Origin: an uncultured Chloroflexota bacterium
GTDB taxonomy: Bacteria > Chloroflexota > Chloroflexia > Thermomicrobiales > UBA6265
Length of the DNA stretch: 43,586 nucleotides
Assembly: GCA_937901745.1 (NCBI GenBank)
Contig: CALGSZ010000063.1
Span: 1 to 43,586 of the forward strand
Direction of reading: 5' to 3'
Each line of letters begins with the position of its first letter. Position 1 is the stretch's first letter. This document shows, piece after piece, positions 8,276 to 16,012 of the stretch. The notes beneath the pieces are model-generated. The model saw nothing but the letters and a program-made list of their open reading frames with translations, did no database searches and was not told the DNA's origin. Made by a program: the position numbers and the translations under genes.

Positions 8276-8402
8276 GCTCGGTCGCGACGAGATGACCGGG
8301 GCCGGCTCGCTCGAAGCCCTCTCGCCGCTGCCGGATCACGCGCACATAGCGGTCGCCGAGGTGGGTTCCCCGAAACTCTTGCTTTCCAACGAGATCCGGC
8401 TG
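8276..8402 (-). promoter_or_regulatory. Structured kimA leader, possibly a diverged c-di-AMP (ydaO) riboswitch
   Basis: Minus strand. GCCGGATCTCG (8400-8390), a small stem, AGAG, then CGGGGAACCCACC (about 8371-8359) follow the order of the ydaO consensus GC-xxx-AUCUC, AGAG, GGGGGACCCA. Further along, GTGATCC, GAGAGGGCTTCGAG and CCCCGGTCA-TCTCGTCGC echo GTGAATCC, TAGGGC and CCGTCAGCTAACCTCGT. Two core elements differ: GGGGUGAAUC is altered and GCUAA is missing. P1 complementarity is not evident. Instead GCCGGATC (8400-8393) pairs perfectly with GATCCGGC (8337-8330). The position before a KimA gene is where c-di-AMP riboswitches are known. Best stated as a structured leader of uncertain class. 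Confidence 0.4.
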
Positions 8403-8777
8403 GATGCGCGCTCCCGCCTTCTTCGGCGGATGCACTAGGCGCGGCGACCGGCCGCGTTCCGACGCCTCACCACGCCCTGACAGGCAATCCAGCCCATGCG
8501 ACGCGATGCGTAGCGGCACGTCATCGCTTTCCGGCTGAGATGCGGCTGTCTTCGACACGAACGGCGGCGGCTCGGCGACTTGCGCGCTAGTCGCGGAAGC
8601 GGAACGCCTTGCGTTTCCTCCGTGGAATGCAATCGGTAGCTTGATCCTCGCTCGGCCGCGCGCGGCGCCAGTCGGTCGTTGATCTGCTTGGCCGTTCGGC
8701 GCGCGTGGCTCAAGAGGTGACGCGAGGTCTGCGTCGTCTGACGCTGAATCGCTGTCTCCGTCCTCGTGCCGCGGCAT
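8403..8777 (-). other. Upstream part of the kimA leader, apparently non-coding
   Basis: About 375 bases open in the kimA frame but read here as leader. The translation is rich in A, R, S, P and E, without domains. A segment CAGCCGCATCTC...GGAAAGC (8548-8526) closely repeats CAGCCGGATCTC...GGAAAGC (8402-8381) 146 bases further on, hinting that part of a structured RNA was duplicated. No ribosome binding site supports a start near 8777 better than the one at 8231, although GGAGGGGAG lies 8 bases before an ATG there. Confidence 0.4.
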
Positions 8778-8845
8778 CGTGTTCTCCCCTCCAGCACCGC
8801 CCCGGCGCCCTGCGCGCGCTGCTTAGCAACGCTCGGCGCACCGGA

Positions 8846-8889
8846 GCGAAACCGACGTATATACGCCTTCTCTCATTCCGCGGTTTCGC
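8846..8889. repeat. Inverted repeat in the kimA upstream region
   Basis: GCGAAACCG (8846-8854) and CGGTTTCGC (8881-8889) are perfect complements around a 26-base spacer that holds TATATA. It lies where the kimA transcript probably begins. It could be an operator or a promoter-proximal stem; no convincing -35 was found. The rest of the 8778-9010 gap shows nothing further except the stem-loop at 8933-8973. Confidence 0.4.
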
Positions 8890-8932
8890 CTCAGCGCGAA
8901 GGGGAGATTCGAGCGGCTGGCAGAGAACGCGT

Positions 8933-8973
8933 GACCGCGGAGCCGCGCCAGATTCGGCGGCAACTCCGCGGTC
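8933..8973 (-). terminator. Stem-loop downstream of the DUF892 gene
   Basis: GACCGCGGAG (8933-8942) and CTCCGCGGTC (8964-8973) form a perfect 10-base-pair stem with a 21-base loop, 37 bases after the DUF892 stop. No T-run follows on the minus strand, so it is a transcript-stabilising or rho-assisted end at best. Confidence 0.4.
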
Positions 8974-9010
8974 GGAACGACAGTCTTGCGAGCGCTCTCC
9001 GACAGGCGTC

Positions 9011-9559
9011 CTACCAGACGGCCTCTGCCTGCTGACCAGGCTGCATGCCGGCCATGCTCGCCATTTGCAGCATCATCTGCCGGCCAATCTGCTCGACCTG
9101 CTGCAGCATCTGCTGCTCATCGAGCAGGTTCTGCTCCAAGGTCCGGGCAATCTCCGTCTGGCCCATCGTCCGCGCCATGTCGATCAGGCTCATATACGCC
9201 GAGATCTCGTAGTGCTCGGTCTTGCTCGCCCCGCTCACGACGAGCCCCTCGAGCACCTGCGGCGATGGCTCCGCCTTCAGCGCTTCTCTAAGCTCCTGGT
9301 GCAGCCCCTTCACCGCGTGACACTCGATTGGATGCGGCCGCGCGCCAAGCTGCTGAAACGCCTGCTCGAGCCGCGCCGCATGCTGCCGGCTCTGCTCGGC
9401 GTGCATGCGCAGCCCTTCCTTTAGGTGCGGATTCTGTACGAGCCCCTGCGCCTCTTCGAGCATCGCCACGATCATCTGCTCGGCGCTGTGCAGATCGGAA
9501 AGTTCATGTACGAAAAGGTCCTGCGGCGTCTGCATCGGCATCTTCTTGGCTTTGCTCAT
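9011..9559 (-). CDS. Ferritin-like DUF892 (YciE/YciF family) protein
   Basis: A 182-residue helical protein. TPQDLFVHELSDLHSAEQM opens the first long helix, and later helices carry E-x-x-x-H-type pairs (EQSRQHAARLEQ, SKTEHYEISAYMSL), the expected di-metal ligands of the ferritin-like fold. The C-terminal helix is rich in Q and M (EQQMLQQVEQIGRQMMLQMA). Family members are stress-induced and structurally rubrerythrin/ferritin-like, but their reaction is not established. Start: ATG at 9559 after GGAGGAGGG. It follows the acyl-CoA dehydrogenase on the same strand after 134 bases and probably has its own transcript. Confidence 0.88.
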   Translation of the reverse strand: MSKAKKMPMQTPQDLFVHELSDLHSAEQMIVAMLEEAQGLVQNPHLKEGLRMHAEQSRQHAARLEQAFQQLGARPHPIECHAVKGLHQELREALKAEPSPQVLEGLVVSGASKTEHYEISAYMSLIDMARTMGQTEIARTLEQNLLDEQQMLQQVEQIGRQMMLQMASMAGMQPGQQAEAVW

Positions 9560-9693
9560 ATCCGAGTTCCCTCCTCCGGTCGACACCATACGGCCCCGTG
9601 CGGCGTCAGACCTATCAGGTCTTGCGCCGCAAGAGCTGTGCCGCTGAGTCGGGTTTCTCGGCTGGACGCGCGATTCGCAAATCAGCGGATTCC

Positions 9694-10857
9694 CTAGTAC
9701 GAACGCGGCAATCCCAGCACCCGCGTCGCCACGTACGACAGCACGAGATTGTTGCTGACCGGCGCGACCTGAAACAGCCGCGTCTCCCGGAACTTGCGCT
9801 CGACGTCGTAATCGGCGACGAAGCCGTAACCGCCGTGGACATCGAGGCAGATATTCGCCGCCTGCCAGCTCGCCTCGGACGCCAGCAGCTTCGCCATATT
9901 CGCCTCCGCGCCGCATGGTTGCCCCGCGTCGTAGAGCCGCGCCGCCTGGTAGCGCATCAGGTCGGCGGCGGAGACGGCGGCGTAGGCGCGGGCGAGCGGG
10001 AACTGGACGCCCTGGTTGGCGCCAATCGGCCGGCCGAAGACGACGCGCTTCCGCGCGTATTCGCTCGCCCGCTCGACGAACCAATACCCGTCCCCGATCG
10101 CCTCCGCGGCGAGCAAGATCCGCTCCGCGTTCCAGCCATCAATGATCGCGCGGAATCCCTGCCCCTCGTCGCCAATCAGCGCATCGGCCGGCAGGCGCAG
10201 ATTCCGGTAAGTCACCTGGTAGGTCGCGTAGTTGAGCATCGTGCGGACCGGGCGCGGCTCGATCGTGCCAGCGCGACGCGCCTCCCTCAGATCGACCAGG
10301 AAGAGGCTCAGCCCTCGCGTGCGGTCGGCCGGATCACGCGGGCTCGTCCGCGCCAACAGCAACAGGAGATCGGATTGTTCAATGCGGCTCGTCCAGCTCT
10401 TGTGCCCGTTGACGACCCAGCTCTCGCCGTCCCTGGTCGCGGTCGTTGTGATCGCCGTCGTGTCCGATCCTGCCTCAGCCTCGGTGACGGAGAATGCTTG
10501 CAGCCGCAGCTCGCCGCGCGCAATCGGCGGCAGCCAGCGCCGCTTCTGCTCCTCGCTCCCGTGCCGGAGCAGCGCGCCCATGATGTACAGCTGCGCGTGG
10601 CAGGCCGCGGCATTGCCGCCGGAGCGGTGGATCTCTTCCAGGATCACGCTCGCCTCGGTCACGCCCAGACCGAGACCGCCGTACTCGCGCGGGATCAGCG
10701 CCGCGAGGTAGCCGGCCTCCGTCATCGCCCGGATGAACGCTTCGGGATACGCCCGCTCCCGGTCTAGCTCCCGCCAGTAGGCATCCGGGAAGCGGGCGCA
10801 GAGCGCGCGCACCTCCTCCCGGAGCTTCTCCTGCTCGGGAGTGAGGGAGCCGGGCAT
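9694..10857 (-). CDS. Acyl-CoA dehydrogenase family protein
   Basis: A 387-residue FAD enzyme with the complete fold: N-terminal helices, LIPREYGGLGLGVTEASVI (about 54-72), FSVTEAEAGSDTTAI (122-136), VNGHKSWTSRIEQSD, ARKRVVFGRPIGANQGVQF (about 268-286) and VHGGYGFVADYDVERKFRE (340-358). The usual catalytic Glu of the Y-E-G-T segment is absent (VAPVSNN at 364-370). E245 in WNAERILLA aligns with the catalytic Glu of isovaleryl-CoA dehydrogenase, suggesting a branched-chain or unusual acyl substrate. Start: ATG at 10857, GGAGG 8 bases upstream. It follows the ornithine-cyclodeaminase-like gene by 29 bases, probably in one transcript. Confidence 0.9.
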   Translation of the reverse strand: MPGSLTPEQEKLREEVRALCARFPDAYWRELDRERAYPEAFIRAMTEAGYLAALIPREYGGLGLGVTEASVILEEIHRSGGNAAACHAQLYIMGALLRHGSEEQKRRWLPPIARGELRLQAFSVTEAEAGSDTTAITTTATRDGESWVVNGHKSWTSRIEQSDLLLLLARTSPRDPADRTRGLSLFLVDLREARRAGTIEPRPVRTMLNYATYQVTYRNLRLPADALIGDEGQGFRAIIDGWNAERILLAAEAIGDGYWFVERASEYARKRVVFGRPIGANQGVQFPLARAYAAVSAADLMRYQAARLYDAGQPCGAEANMAKLLASEASWQAANICLDVHGGYGFVADYDVERKFRETRLFQVAPVSNNLVLSYVATRVLGLPRSY

Positions 10858-10886
10858 CGGCGAGACCTCCGGGGCCGGTCGTCCGC

Positions 10887-11831
10887 TTAGAGCTCAGCCG
10901 ACCTGCCGCCCCCCTCGGCCACGGCCCGCCGGTAGACCAAGTTCGCGGTCACCATATCCTCGACCGCGTGCCCCATGGACTTGTAGACGGTGATCTCATC
11001 GTCGGACTGGCGTCCCGGCCGCCGCCCGAGCAGCACCTCGCCAAGCTCCGTCGCCCGCTCCGGATCGAGCCCCGCGAGCTCGGCGCAGCCAGCCGGCGGC
11101 GGCGCGAACGCGCCTCGCGTCTCGACGAAGAGCCGGCCCTGCTCCGCGAGCGCGCGCGGTAGCTCGCCTCCCGGCGGGTGATACCCGACCGAGGTCACGT
11201 GAGCGCCCGGCTTCAGCCACGCCGGGTCGATCACCGGCTCTTGCGAGGACGTGCACAGGCAGACGACATCCGCGCCGCGTACCGCTTCCTCGATCGAGGC
11301 CGCTGCCCGCGCGCGTGGGTGGTTCTCGGCCACCTGCTCGGCGTGCTCGCGATTGCGCGAGGCGATCCGGATCTCGGTGAACTCGCGCACACGGGAAACG
11401 ACGGCGAGATGCGATCGCCCCTGCACCCCGCCGCCGACGATCGCCAAGACGCGCGCATCCGGCCTCGCCAGCAGCCGCGTCGCCAGCGCCGCTCCGCCCG
11501 CTGTGCGGATCGCGGTGACATAGGTCCCGTCCATGATCGCGACCGGAGTGCCGGTCTCAGCGTCGAAGAGGCAGATCAGCGCCTGATGTCCCGGCAGCCC
11601 TCGCTCGACATTGCCGTGGAACACCGTCACGAGCTTGACGGCCATGTGATTGCCGGGCGCCCAACCGGGCATCGCCAGCAGCGCGCCATCCGGCGTCGTG
11701 ATCTGGTTGCGCGGCGGGGCACTGATCGTCCCCTCACTGATCGCCTTGAAACCCTCGGCCAGCGCCTCGAGCAGCGCATCGTGATCCAACAGACGCTCGA
11801 CCTCGGTGTAACTGAGCAGCAGGATCGCCAC
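10887..11831 (-). CDS. Ornithine cyclodeaminase / mu-crystallin family protein
   Basis: A 314-residue NAD(P)-dependent protein. The substrate-side residues MAVKLVTVF (K66) and VTAIRTAGGAALAT (R109) come first, then the Rossmann motif LAIVGGGVQGRSH (129-141). ADVVCLCTSSQEPVI and the C-terminal ITVYKSMGHAVEDMV are family signatures. Members include ornithine cyclodeaminase, alanine dehydrogenase and ketimine or 1-pyrroline-2-carboxylate reductases, so the substrate is an imino or amino acid but not defined. Start: GTG at 11831 with AGGAAGG 7 bases before. Neighbours (acyl-CoA dehydrogenase downstream, oxidoreductase and aminotransferase upstream) suggest amino-acid breakdown. Confidence 0.9.
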   Translation of the reverse strand: MAILLLSYTEVERLLDHDALLEALAEGFKAISEGTISAPPRNQITTPDGALLAMPGWAPGNHMAVKLVTVFHGNVERGLPGHQALICLFDAETGTPVAIMDGTYVTAIRTAGGAALATRLLARPDARVLAIVGGGVQGRSHLAVVSRVREFTEIRIASRNREHAEQVAENHPRARAAASIEEAVRGADVVCLCTSSQEPVIDPAWLKPGAHVTSVGYHPPGGELPRALAEQGRLFVETRGAFAPPPAGCAELAGLDPERATELGEVLLGRRPGRQSDDEITVYKSMGHAVEDMVTANLVYRRAVAEGGGRSAEL

Positions 11832-12014
11832 CTTTGACCTTCCTCGCTCGCTCCGGAACCTCCACCGGCGGCATCATACCCACGATTCCGCCGCCTCGCC
11901 GAGAGGTAGAGCCGCCCCACGCTCGCACAGGCGAATCCCCCCGAGCCGGCGTAGCCAGCTACCAGCTCGACAGCCTCATCGCGTGACAGATGACTCTCTC
12001 GCGGTTGGCGTCGC

Positions 12015-13031
12015 CTATCCCCGGCCGCTAGCAACAGCGGATGCCACGGCTGGCATGACGTCAGTGGCGATCAGCTCAATCGTCTCGTGATCGTTAGCAT
12101 CGAGCTGGATGACGAAGTACTGGATGCCGATCTCGGCCAGGGCTTGGTAATAGGCGGCAGCGCGCTCCGGCGTCGTCGCCAGGATTTGGGCCTTGCCGTC
12201 GCGGCGCGTCCCCGCCGAGGTCGAGCGCGACGGATCGAGCCGGTCCAGCTTGCGGCGCGCCGCCTCCTCGGTCCGGGCAAGGATCAGATAGAGGGTGAAA
12301 TGGGTGCGCAGAATCTCATCGGGCGAGCGGCCGATCTCGGCGCAGCGCGCTTCCAGCGCGTCTAGCTTGCGGCGGACGACGGCAGCCCGCTCCCGGTCGC
12401 TGATGCTCGGATCGGTGATCGACAGATCCTCACGGATATTGCAGGCATCGCCGTACTGAGCCACCTGCCGCAACGTCCGCCGCTCGCCGCTTCCCCCAAT
12501 CAGGATTGGCGGACGAGGCTTCTGTAGCGGAAGCGGCTCGACCTGGATGCCCTCGACGCGGAAATGGCGGCCCGTGAAGGTGAACGGCTCCGATCCCCAG
12601 ACACCCTGGATGATCGTCAACGCCTCATCGAGCCCGTCCTGCCGCTCAGGTAACGGTAAGAACGGAATCCCGTAGCCCTGGAACTCCGCTTGCCACCAGC
12701 CGGACCCGATCCCGAGGATCGAGCGCCCGCGGCTGAGATTGTCGAGGTCGGCGGCGAGTCGCGCGAGATACGCCGGATGACGATACCACGCGCAATTGAC
12801 GGCGGAGCCAAGCCGGACTCGCTCCGTGGCGACAGCCAGCCCGGCCAAGCAGATCCACGGATCGGCGTGGATCGCCGGGTGATCCATGATGAAAATGGCA
12901 TCGTACCCGAGCGATTCGACGAGCCCGCCCGTCTCCATCAGCCGCGGCAGCGCGTCTTGCTCGTTCGGCACGATGAGCTGCAGCCCCCACCGCAGCCCGC
13001 GATCAGCCTCAGCCACCCACGTATGCCGCAA
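12015..13031 (-). CDS. Luciferase-like (LLM class) flavin/F420-dependent oxidoreductase
   Basis: A 338-residue TIM-barrel protein of the bacterial luciferase superfamily. It has RWGLQLIVPNEQDALPRL at the start, YDAIFIMDHPAIHADPWICLAGLAVATERVRLG (strand 3 region), HPAYLARLAADLDNLSRGRSILGIGSGW (cofactor-binding), FTGRHFRVEGIQVEPLPLQKPRPPILIGGSGERRTL and a C-terminal barrel end. Whether FMN or F420 is the cofactor cannot be read off. Start: TTG at 13031, because GGAGGG ends 6 bases before it and no ATG nearby keeps the conserved RWGLQL start. It lies 183 bases upstream of the ornithine-cyclodeaminase-like gene on the same strand. Confidence 0.88.
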   Translation of the reverse strand: MRHTWVAEADRGLRWGLQLIVPNEQDALPRLMETGGLVESLGYDAIFIMDHPAIHADPWICLAGLAVATERVRLGSAVNCAWYRHPAYLARLAADLDNLSRGRSILGIGSGWWQAEFQGYGIPFLPLPERQDGLDEALTIIQGVWGSEPFTFTGRHFRVEGIQVEPLPLQKPRPPILIGGSGERRTLRQVAQYGDACNIREDLSITDPSISDRERAAVVRRKLDALEARCAEIGRSPDEILRTHFTLYLILARTEEAARRKLDRLDPSRSTSAGTRRDGKAQILATTPERAAAYYQALAEIGIQYFVIQLDANDHETIELIATDVMPAVASAVASGRG

Positions 13032-13050
13032 GGCGCTCCCTCCGGAAGCG

Positions 13051-13260
13051 AGGGGATCAGGAGTCAGGAGTCAGGGAGAGGAGCGAGAGGTTGGGGAGGT
13101 GAGGGACGGGATAGGGCCGGGGCTTGATGGGGCCGGACGGGAATCGCGCGATCGAGTCCAGCACGACATCACCCGTCCCCACCAAAACGCCTGACCCCTG
13201 ACTCCCAACCCCCCAACCCCTACTCCTCGCCCCTAACTCCCAACCCCTAACCCCTAACTC
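13051..13260. repeat. Telomere-like G-rich repeats forming a long imperfect inverted repeat
   Basis: The plus strand is purine/G-rich at 13051-13140 (repeats of GGAGTCAGG, GTTGGGGAGG) and C-rich at 13171-13260 (CCTGACCCCTGACTCCCAAC, then reiterated CCCCTAACTCC). The C-rich arm read on the minus strand is a run of TTAGGGG and TTGGGAG units, close to telomere-type repeats and with strong G-quadruplex potential. The two arms are imperfect complements. It begins directly after the aminotransferase stop and ends before the TTG start of the oxidoreductase gene, so it lies in the leader of the latter. No coding sequence is seen. Confidence 0.75.
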
Positions 13261-14622
13261 CTACCCGAGTACTTCGGTGAGAGTTTCAGCGATCTTTCCG
13301 GCGATCTCGTTGCACTGCTCTTGGGTAATGATCAGTGGTGGAGCGATCGCGATGCCATCGTTCGAGGCCCGGACGATCAGCCCGCGCTGGCGCAGGGAGG
13401 CCTGGACCTTCCCGCCCACATTCAACGCCGGATCGAACTTCGCCTTCGTCGCTCGGTCCGCCACCAGCTCGACCATCAGCATCAGGCCCTTGCCCCGAAC
13501 CTCCCCGACGTTCGGGTGATCACCCACCTGGCGCTGCAGCTCCGCCAGCAGGTACGCCCCCTGCGCCGCCGCGTTCGCCGGCAGGTTCTCCTCCTCGATG
13601 ATCTGCAGGTTGCGGAGCGCGACCGCGCAGGCGACCGGGTGTCCGGAATACGTGAAACCGTGCATGAACATCCGGTCCGCGGAGCTCATCACGTCGAAGA
13701 TCTCGTCGGAGACCGCCACGCCGCCGAGCGGGACATAGCCGGAGGTGACGCCCTTGGCGAACGTGGCAAGGTCCGGCTGGAAGCCGTACGTCTGGCAGCC
13801 GAACATCGCGCCGGTCCGGCCGAAGCCACAGATCACCTCATCGGCGATCAGCAGAATCTCGTGCCGGCGCAGCACCTCTTGCACCGCCGGCCAGTAGCCT
13901 TCCGGCGGCACGATCACGCCGCCCGCGCCCTGGACCGGCTCACCGATGAACGCGGCGATCGTCTCCGCGCCCTCGCGCGCGATCGTCTCCTCCAATTCGG
14001 CGACGAGCCGGTCAACGAACTCCTTGTCGCTCTGCCCCTCGCCGAACCGGTACGGGTACGGCGACGTCACGTGGAGATAGCCAGGCGCCTGCGGCCCGAA
14101 TCCCTCGTGGTAGGTCGGGATGCCGGTCGCGGCGAGCGCCCCCATCGCGATCCCGTGGTAGGCGTGCTTGCGCGAGATGATCTTGACCTTGTCCGGCTTC
14201 CCCTTCAGGTACCAGTAGTAGCGAGCGATCTTGAGCGCGCTCTCGTTCGACTCTGCGCCACCGGACGTGAAGTGGATGTGATTGAGCGGGCCGGGGAACA
14301 TCGAGGCCAGCTTCGCCGCGAGCTCGATCGTCGGCGGGGCGGCAAGCCCGAAGAAGGTCGGCACGAAGGCGACCTCGTCCATCTGCTCGGCCGCGGCGAC
14401 CGTCAATTCATGCCGGCCGTGACCGACATTGACGTTCCAAAGCCCCGCGAATCCGTCAATGTACTGCTTGCCGTCCGTGTCCCAGAGGTACACACCTTCG
14501 CCGCGCGCCATCACCAGTGGGCCGTGCTCGCGGATCGCCTTTAAGTTCGACACCGGGTGGAGAAGGTGGCTCTTCGCCTTCTCGACGAGTTCCGCGGTGT
14601 TCCAAGTCTGCGTGGTCGCCAT
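13261..14622 (-). CDS. Class III PLP-dependent aminotransferase
   Basis: A 453-residue fold-type I aminotransferase. It shows KQYIDGFAGLWNVNVGHGR, the phosphate-binding TSGGAESNESALK (119-131), AYHGIAMGAL, IAAFIGEPVQGAGGVIVPP, IADEVICGFGRTG (D261 pairs with the pyridine nitrogen), the Schiff-base lysine in FAKGVTSGYVPLGG (K290) and GFTYSGHPVACAVAL. Overall it looks like omega-amino-acid/putrescine/taurine:pyruvate aminotransferases rather than acetylornithine enzymes. Start: ATG at 14622 with GGAAGGA before it; upstream in-frame ATGs (14694, 14646) add residues without homology. It stops at the edge of the G-rich repeat. It heads the catabolic minus-strand group. Confidence 0.92.
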   Translation of the reverse strand: MATTQTWNTAELVEKAKSHLLHPVSNLKAIREHGPLVMARGEGVYLWDTDGKQYIDGFAGLWNVNVGHGRHELTVAAAEQMDEVAFVPTFFGLAAPPTIELAAKLASMFPGPLNHIHFTSGGAESNESALKIARYYWYLKGKPDKVKIISRKHAYHGIAMGALAATGIPTYHEGFGPQAPGYLHVTSPYPYRFGEGQSDKEFVDRLVAELEETIAREGAETIAAFIGEPVQGAGGVIVPPEGYWPAVQEVLRRHEILLIADEVICGFGRTGAMFGCQTYGFQPDLATFAKGVTSGYVPLGGVAVSDEIFDVMSSADRMFMHGFTYSGHPVACAVALRNLQIIEEENLPANAAAQGAYLLAELQRQVGDHPNVGEVRGKGLMLMVELVADRATKAKFDPALNVGGKVQASLRQRGLIVRASNDGIAIAPPLIITQEQCNEIAGKIAETLTEVLG

Positions 14623-14881
14623 CGGCGCGTCCTTCCCTGAGGTCATCGGGGCGTGTCGCATGCTCGTGTCTACCCCGTCTGCCTGCCAAACCATGCGGCA
14701 CTATTGTCAACCGTTCGGCTGGCGCGCGTCTACGTCGTGTTCCGGCGCAAAAGGTCCCGCCTTAGCCATCCCGCCGGCCGGCTGGACTCCCACCGCGTAA
14801 CCGGCGTAGCCTGCATGCTGAGACACCCGCGACAGCGCGATGCCACCGGCTTGTGCCAACGATCGCGAAAGGAGCCGCTGA

Positions 14882-15901
14882 ATGCCCCCGATCCATCTCT
14901 ACGCAACCACCGGCGACGCCGTCGCCCGGATCGCCAGCCCCGATGGTCAGCGTTTCGAGGTCACCATGATGCTCGAAGGGAGCGGCGCCCAGTGCATCGC
15001 GGCCGATCCCGATGACCCGGATCGCGTCTACGTCGGGACCTTCGACCAGGGTCTATTCCGCAGCCGCGACGGCGGTCAGACCTGGGAGAACGTCAGCGCC
15101 GGGATTCCGCACGGTCGCGTCCTCTCCGTCGCGTTCGCCCCCGCCCGGCGCGCCGGCGGCAAGGCGGCGATCTATGCCGGAACCGAGCCGAGCAACCTCT
15201 ACCGCTCCGAGGACGACGGGCAGACCTGGGAGGAGTTCCCCGCGCTGCGCGAGTTGCCGAGCGCACCGACCTGGTCCTTCCCGCCTCGGCCGTGGACGAG
15301 CCACGTGCGGTGGATCGCCGCGCATCCCGCCGATCCGGAGATCGTCTACGTCGGCATCGAGCTTGGCGGCGTGATGCGCTCGCTCGACGGCGGCCGGACC
15401 TGGGAAGACCGCAAGCCCGGCTCCTACCACGACAGCCATTGCCTGGCGACCCACCCCGCCCACCCGGATCGCGTCTACGAGGCGGCCGGGGAAGGCGTCG
15501 CGTGGAGCCACGATGCCGGGCATACGTGGCAAGCCGTAGACGCGGGGAAGGATCGGCACTACACCTGGGGACTCGCCGTCGACGCCGCCAACCCCGACCT
15601 CTGGTACGTCTCCGCCACCTTCAGCGCCCGCACCGCGCACCGCCGCGACGGCAACGCCCAAGCGCACATCTATCGCAAGCGCGGCGACGGCCCTTGGGAG
15701 CCCGTGGGGGAGAATGGCGGGTTGCCATCACCCTTGCCCTACATGCCGTACTCGCTCGTCGCGCCACGCAATCATCCCGGCGCGATCATCGCCGGGATGC
15801 AGCATGGTGAGCTGTGGTTGAGTGAGGATGCCGGCGACACCTGGCGCCGCCTGGATGTCGCGCTGCCGGCGCTCTTGGCGCTCGCGGAGGCAGCTCGCTG
15901 A
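14882..15901 (+). CDS. BNR/Asp-box beta-propeller (sialidase/VPS10-like fold) protein
   Basis: A 339-residue protein with five Asp-box turns of the S-x-D-x-G-x-T-W type: SRDGGQTWENV, SEDDGQTWEEF, SLDGGRTWEDR, SHDAGHTWQAV and SEDAGDTWRRL. They are spaced as in a seven-bladed propeller. Between them lie repeated P-D-x-V-Y-V-G blade starts (PDDPDRVYVGT, PADPEIVYVGI, PAHPDRVYEAA). There is no signal peptide or membrane helix, so it is cytoplasmic, unlike most members. The Asp boxes are structural and do not prove glycosidase activity, and no sialidase arginine triad can be assigned. Start: ATG at 14882, AAAGGAG 8 bases upstream. It stands alone between a divergent aminotransferase and a convergent ABC operon. 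Confidence 0.85.
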   Translation: MPPIHLYATTGDAVARIASPDGQRFEVTMMLEGSGAQCIAADPDDPDRVYVGTFDQGLFRSRDGGQTWENVSAGIPHGRVLSVAFAPARRAGGKAAIYAGTEPSNLYRSEDDGQTWEEFPALRELPSAPTWSFPPRPWTSHVRWIAAHPADPEIVYVGIELGGVMRSLDGGRTWEDRKPGSYHDSHCLATHPAHPDRVYEAAGEGVAWSHDAGHTWQAVDAGKDRHYTWGLAVDAANPDLWYVSATFSARTAHRRDGNAQAHIYRKRGDGPWEPVGENGGLPSPLPYMPYSLVAPRNHPGAIIAGMQHGELWLSEDAGDTWRRLDVALPALLALAEAAR

Positions 15902-15941
15902 GCGTCGCGCTGGCTATCCTGCTGCCTCCGCGTGTCGCTCA

Positions 15942-15998
15942 CCCCGCAATGGGAGCGGGGCAGGGCCGGGAGCCGGTGACATACCTCGCTCCCGGCCC
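15942..15998. terminator. Two stem-loops between convergent genes (bidirectional terminator candidate)
   Basis: CCCCGC (15942-15947) / GCGGGG (15955-15960), then GGGCCGGGAGC (15963-15973) / GCTCCCGGCCC (15988-15998), an 11-pair perfect stem. They fill the 111-base gap between the propeller gene and the convergent ABC permease. No T-run follows on either strand, so efficiency is uncertain. Confidence 0.55.
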
Positions 15999-16012
15999 GC
16001 GTGAAGCCGACA

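Noticed and set aside
8232..8777. 182-residue N-terminal extension of KimA
   Set aside because: No homology, low-complexity composition, RNA-like inverted repeats, and a start with binding site exactly where the KimA homology begins. Treated as leader, though not excluded.
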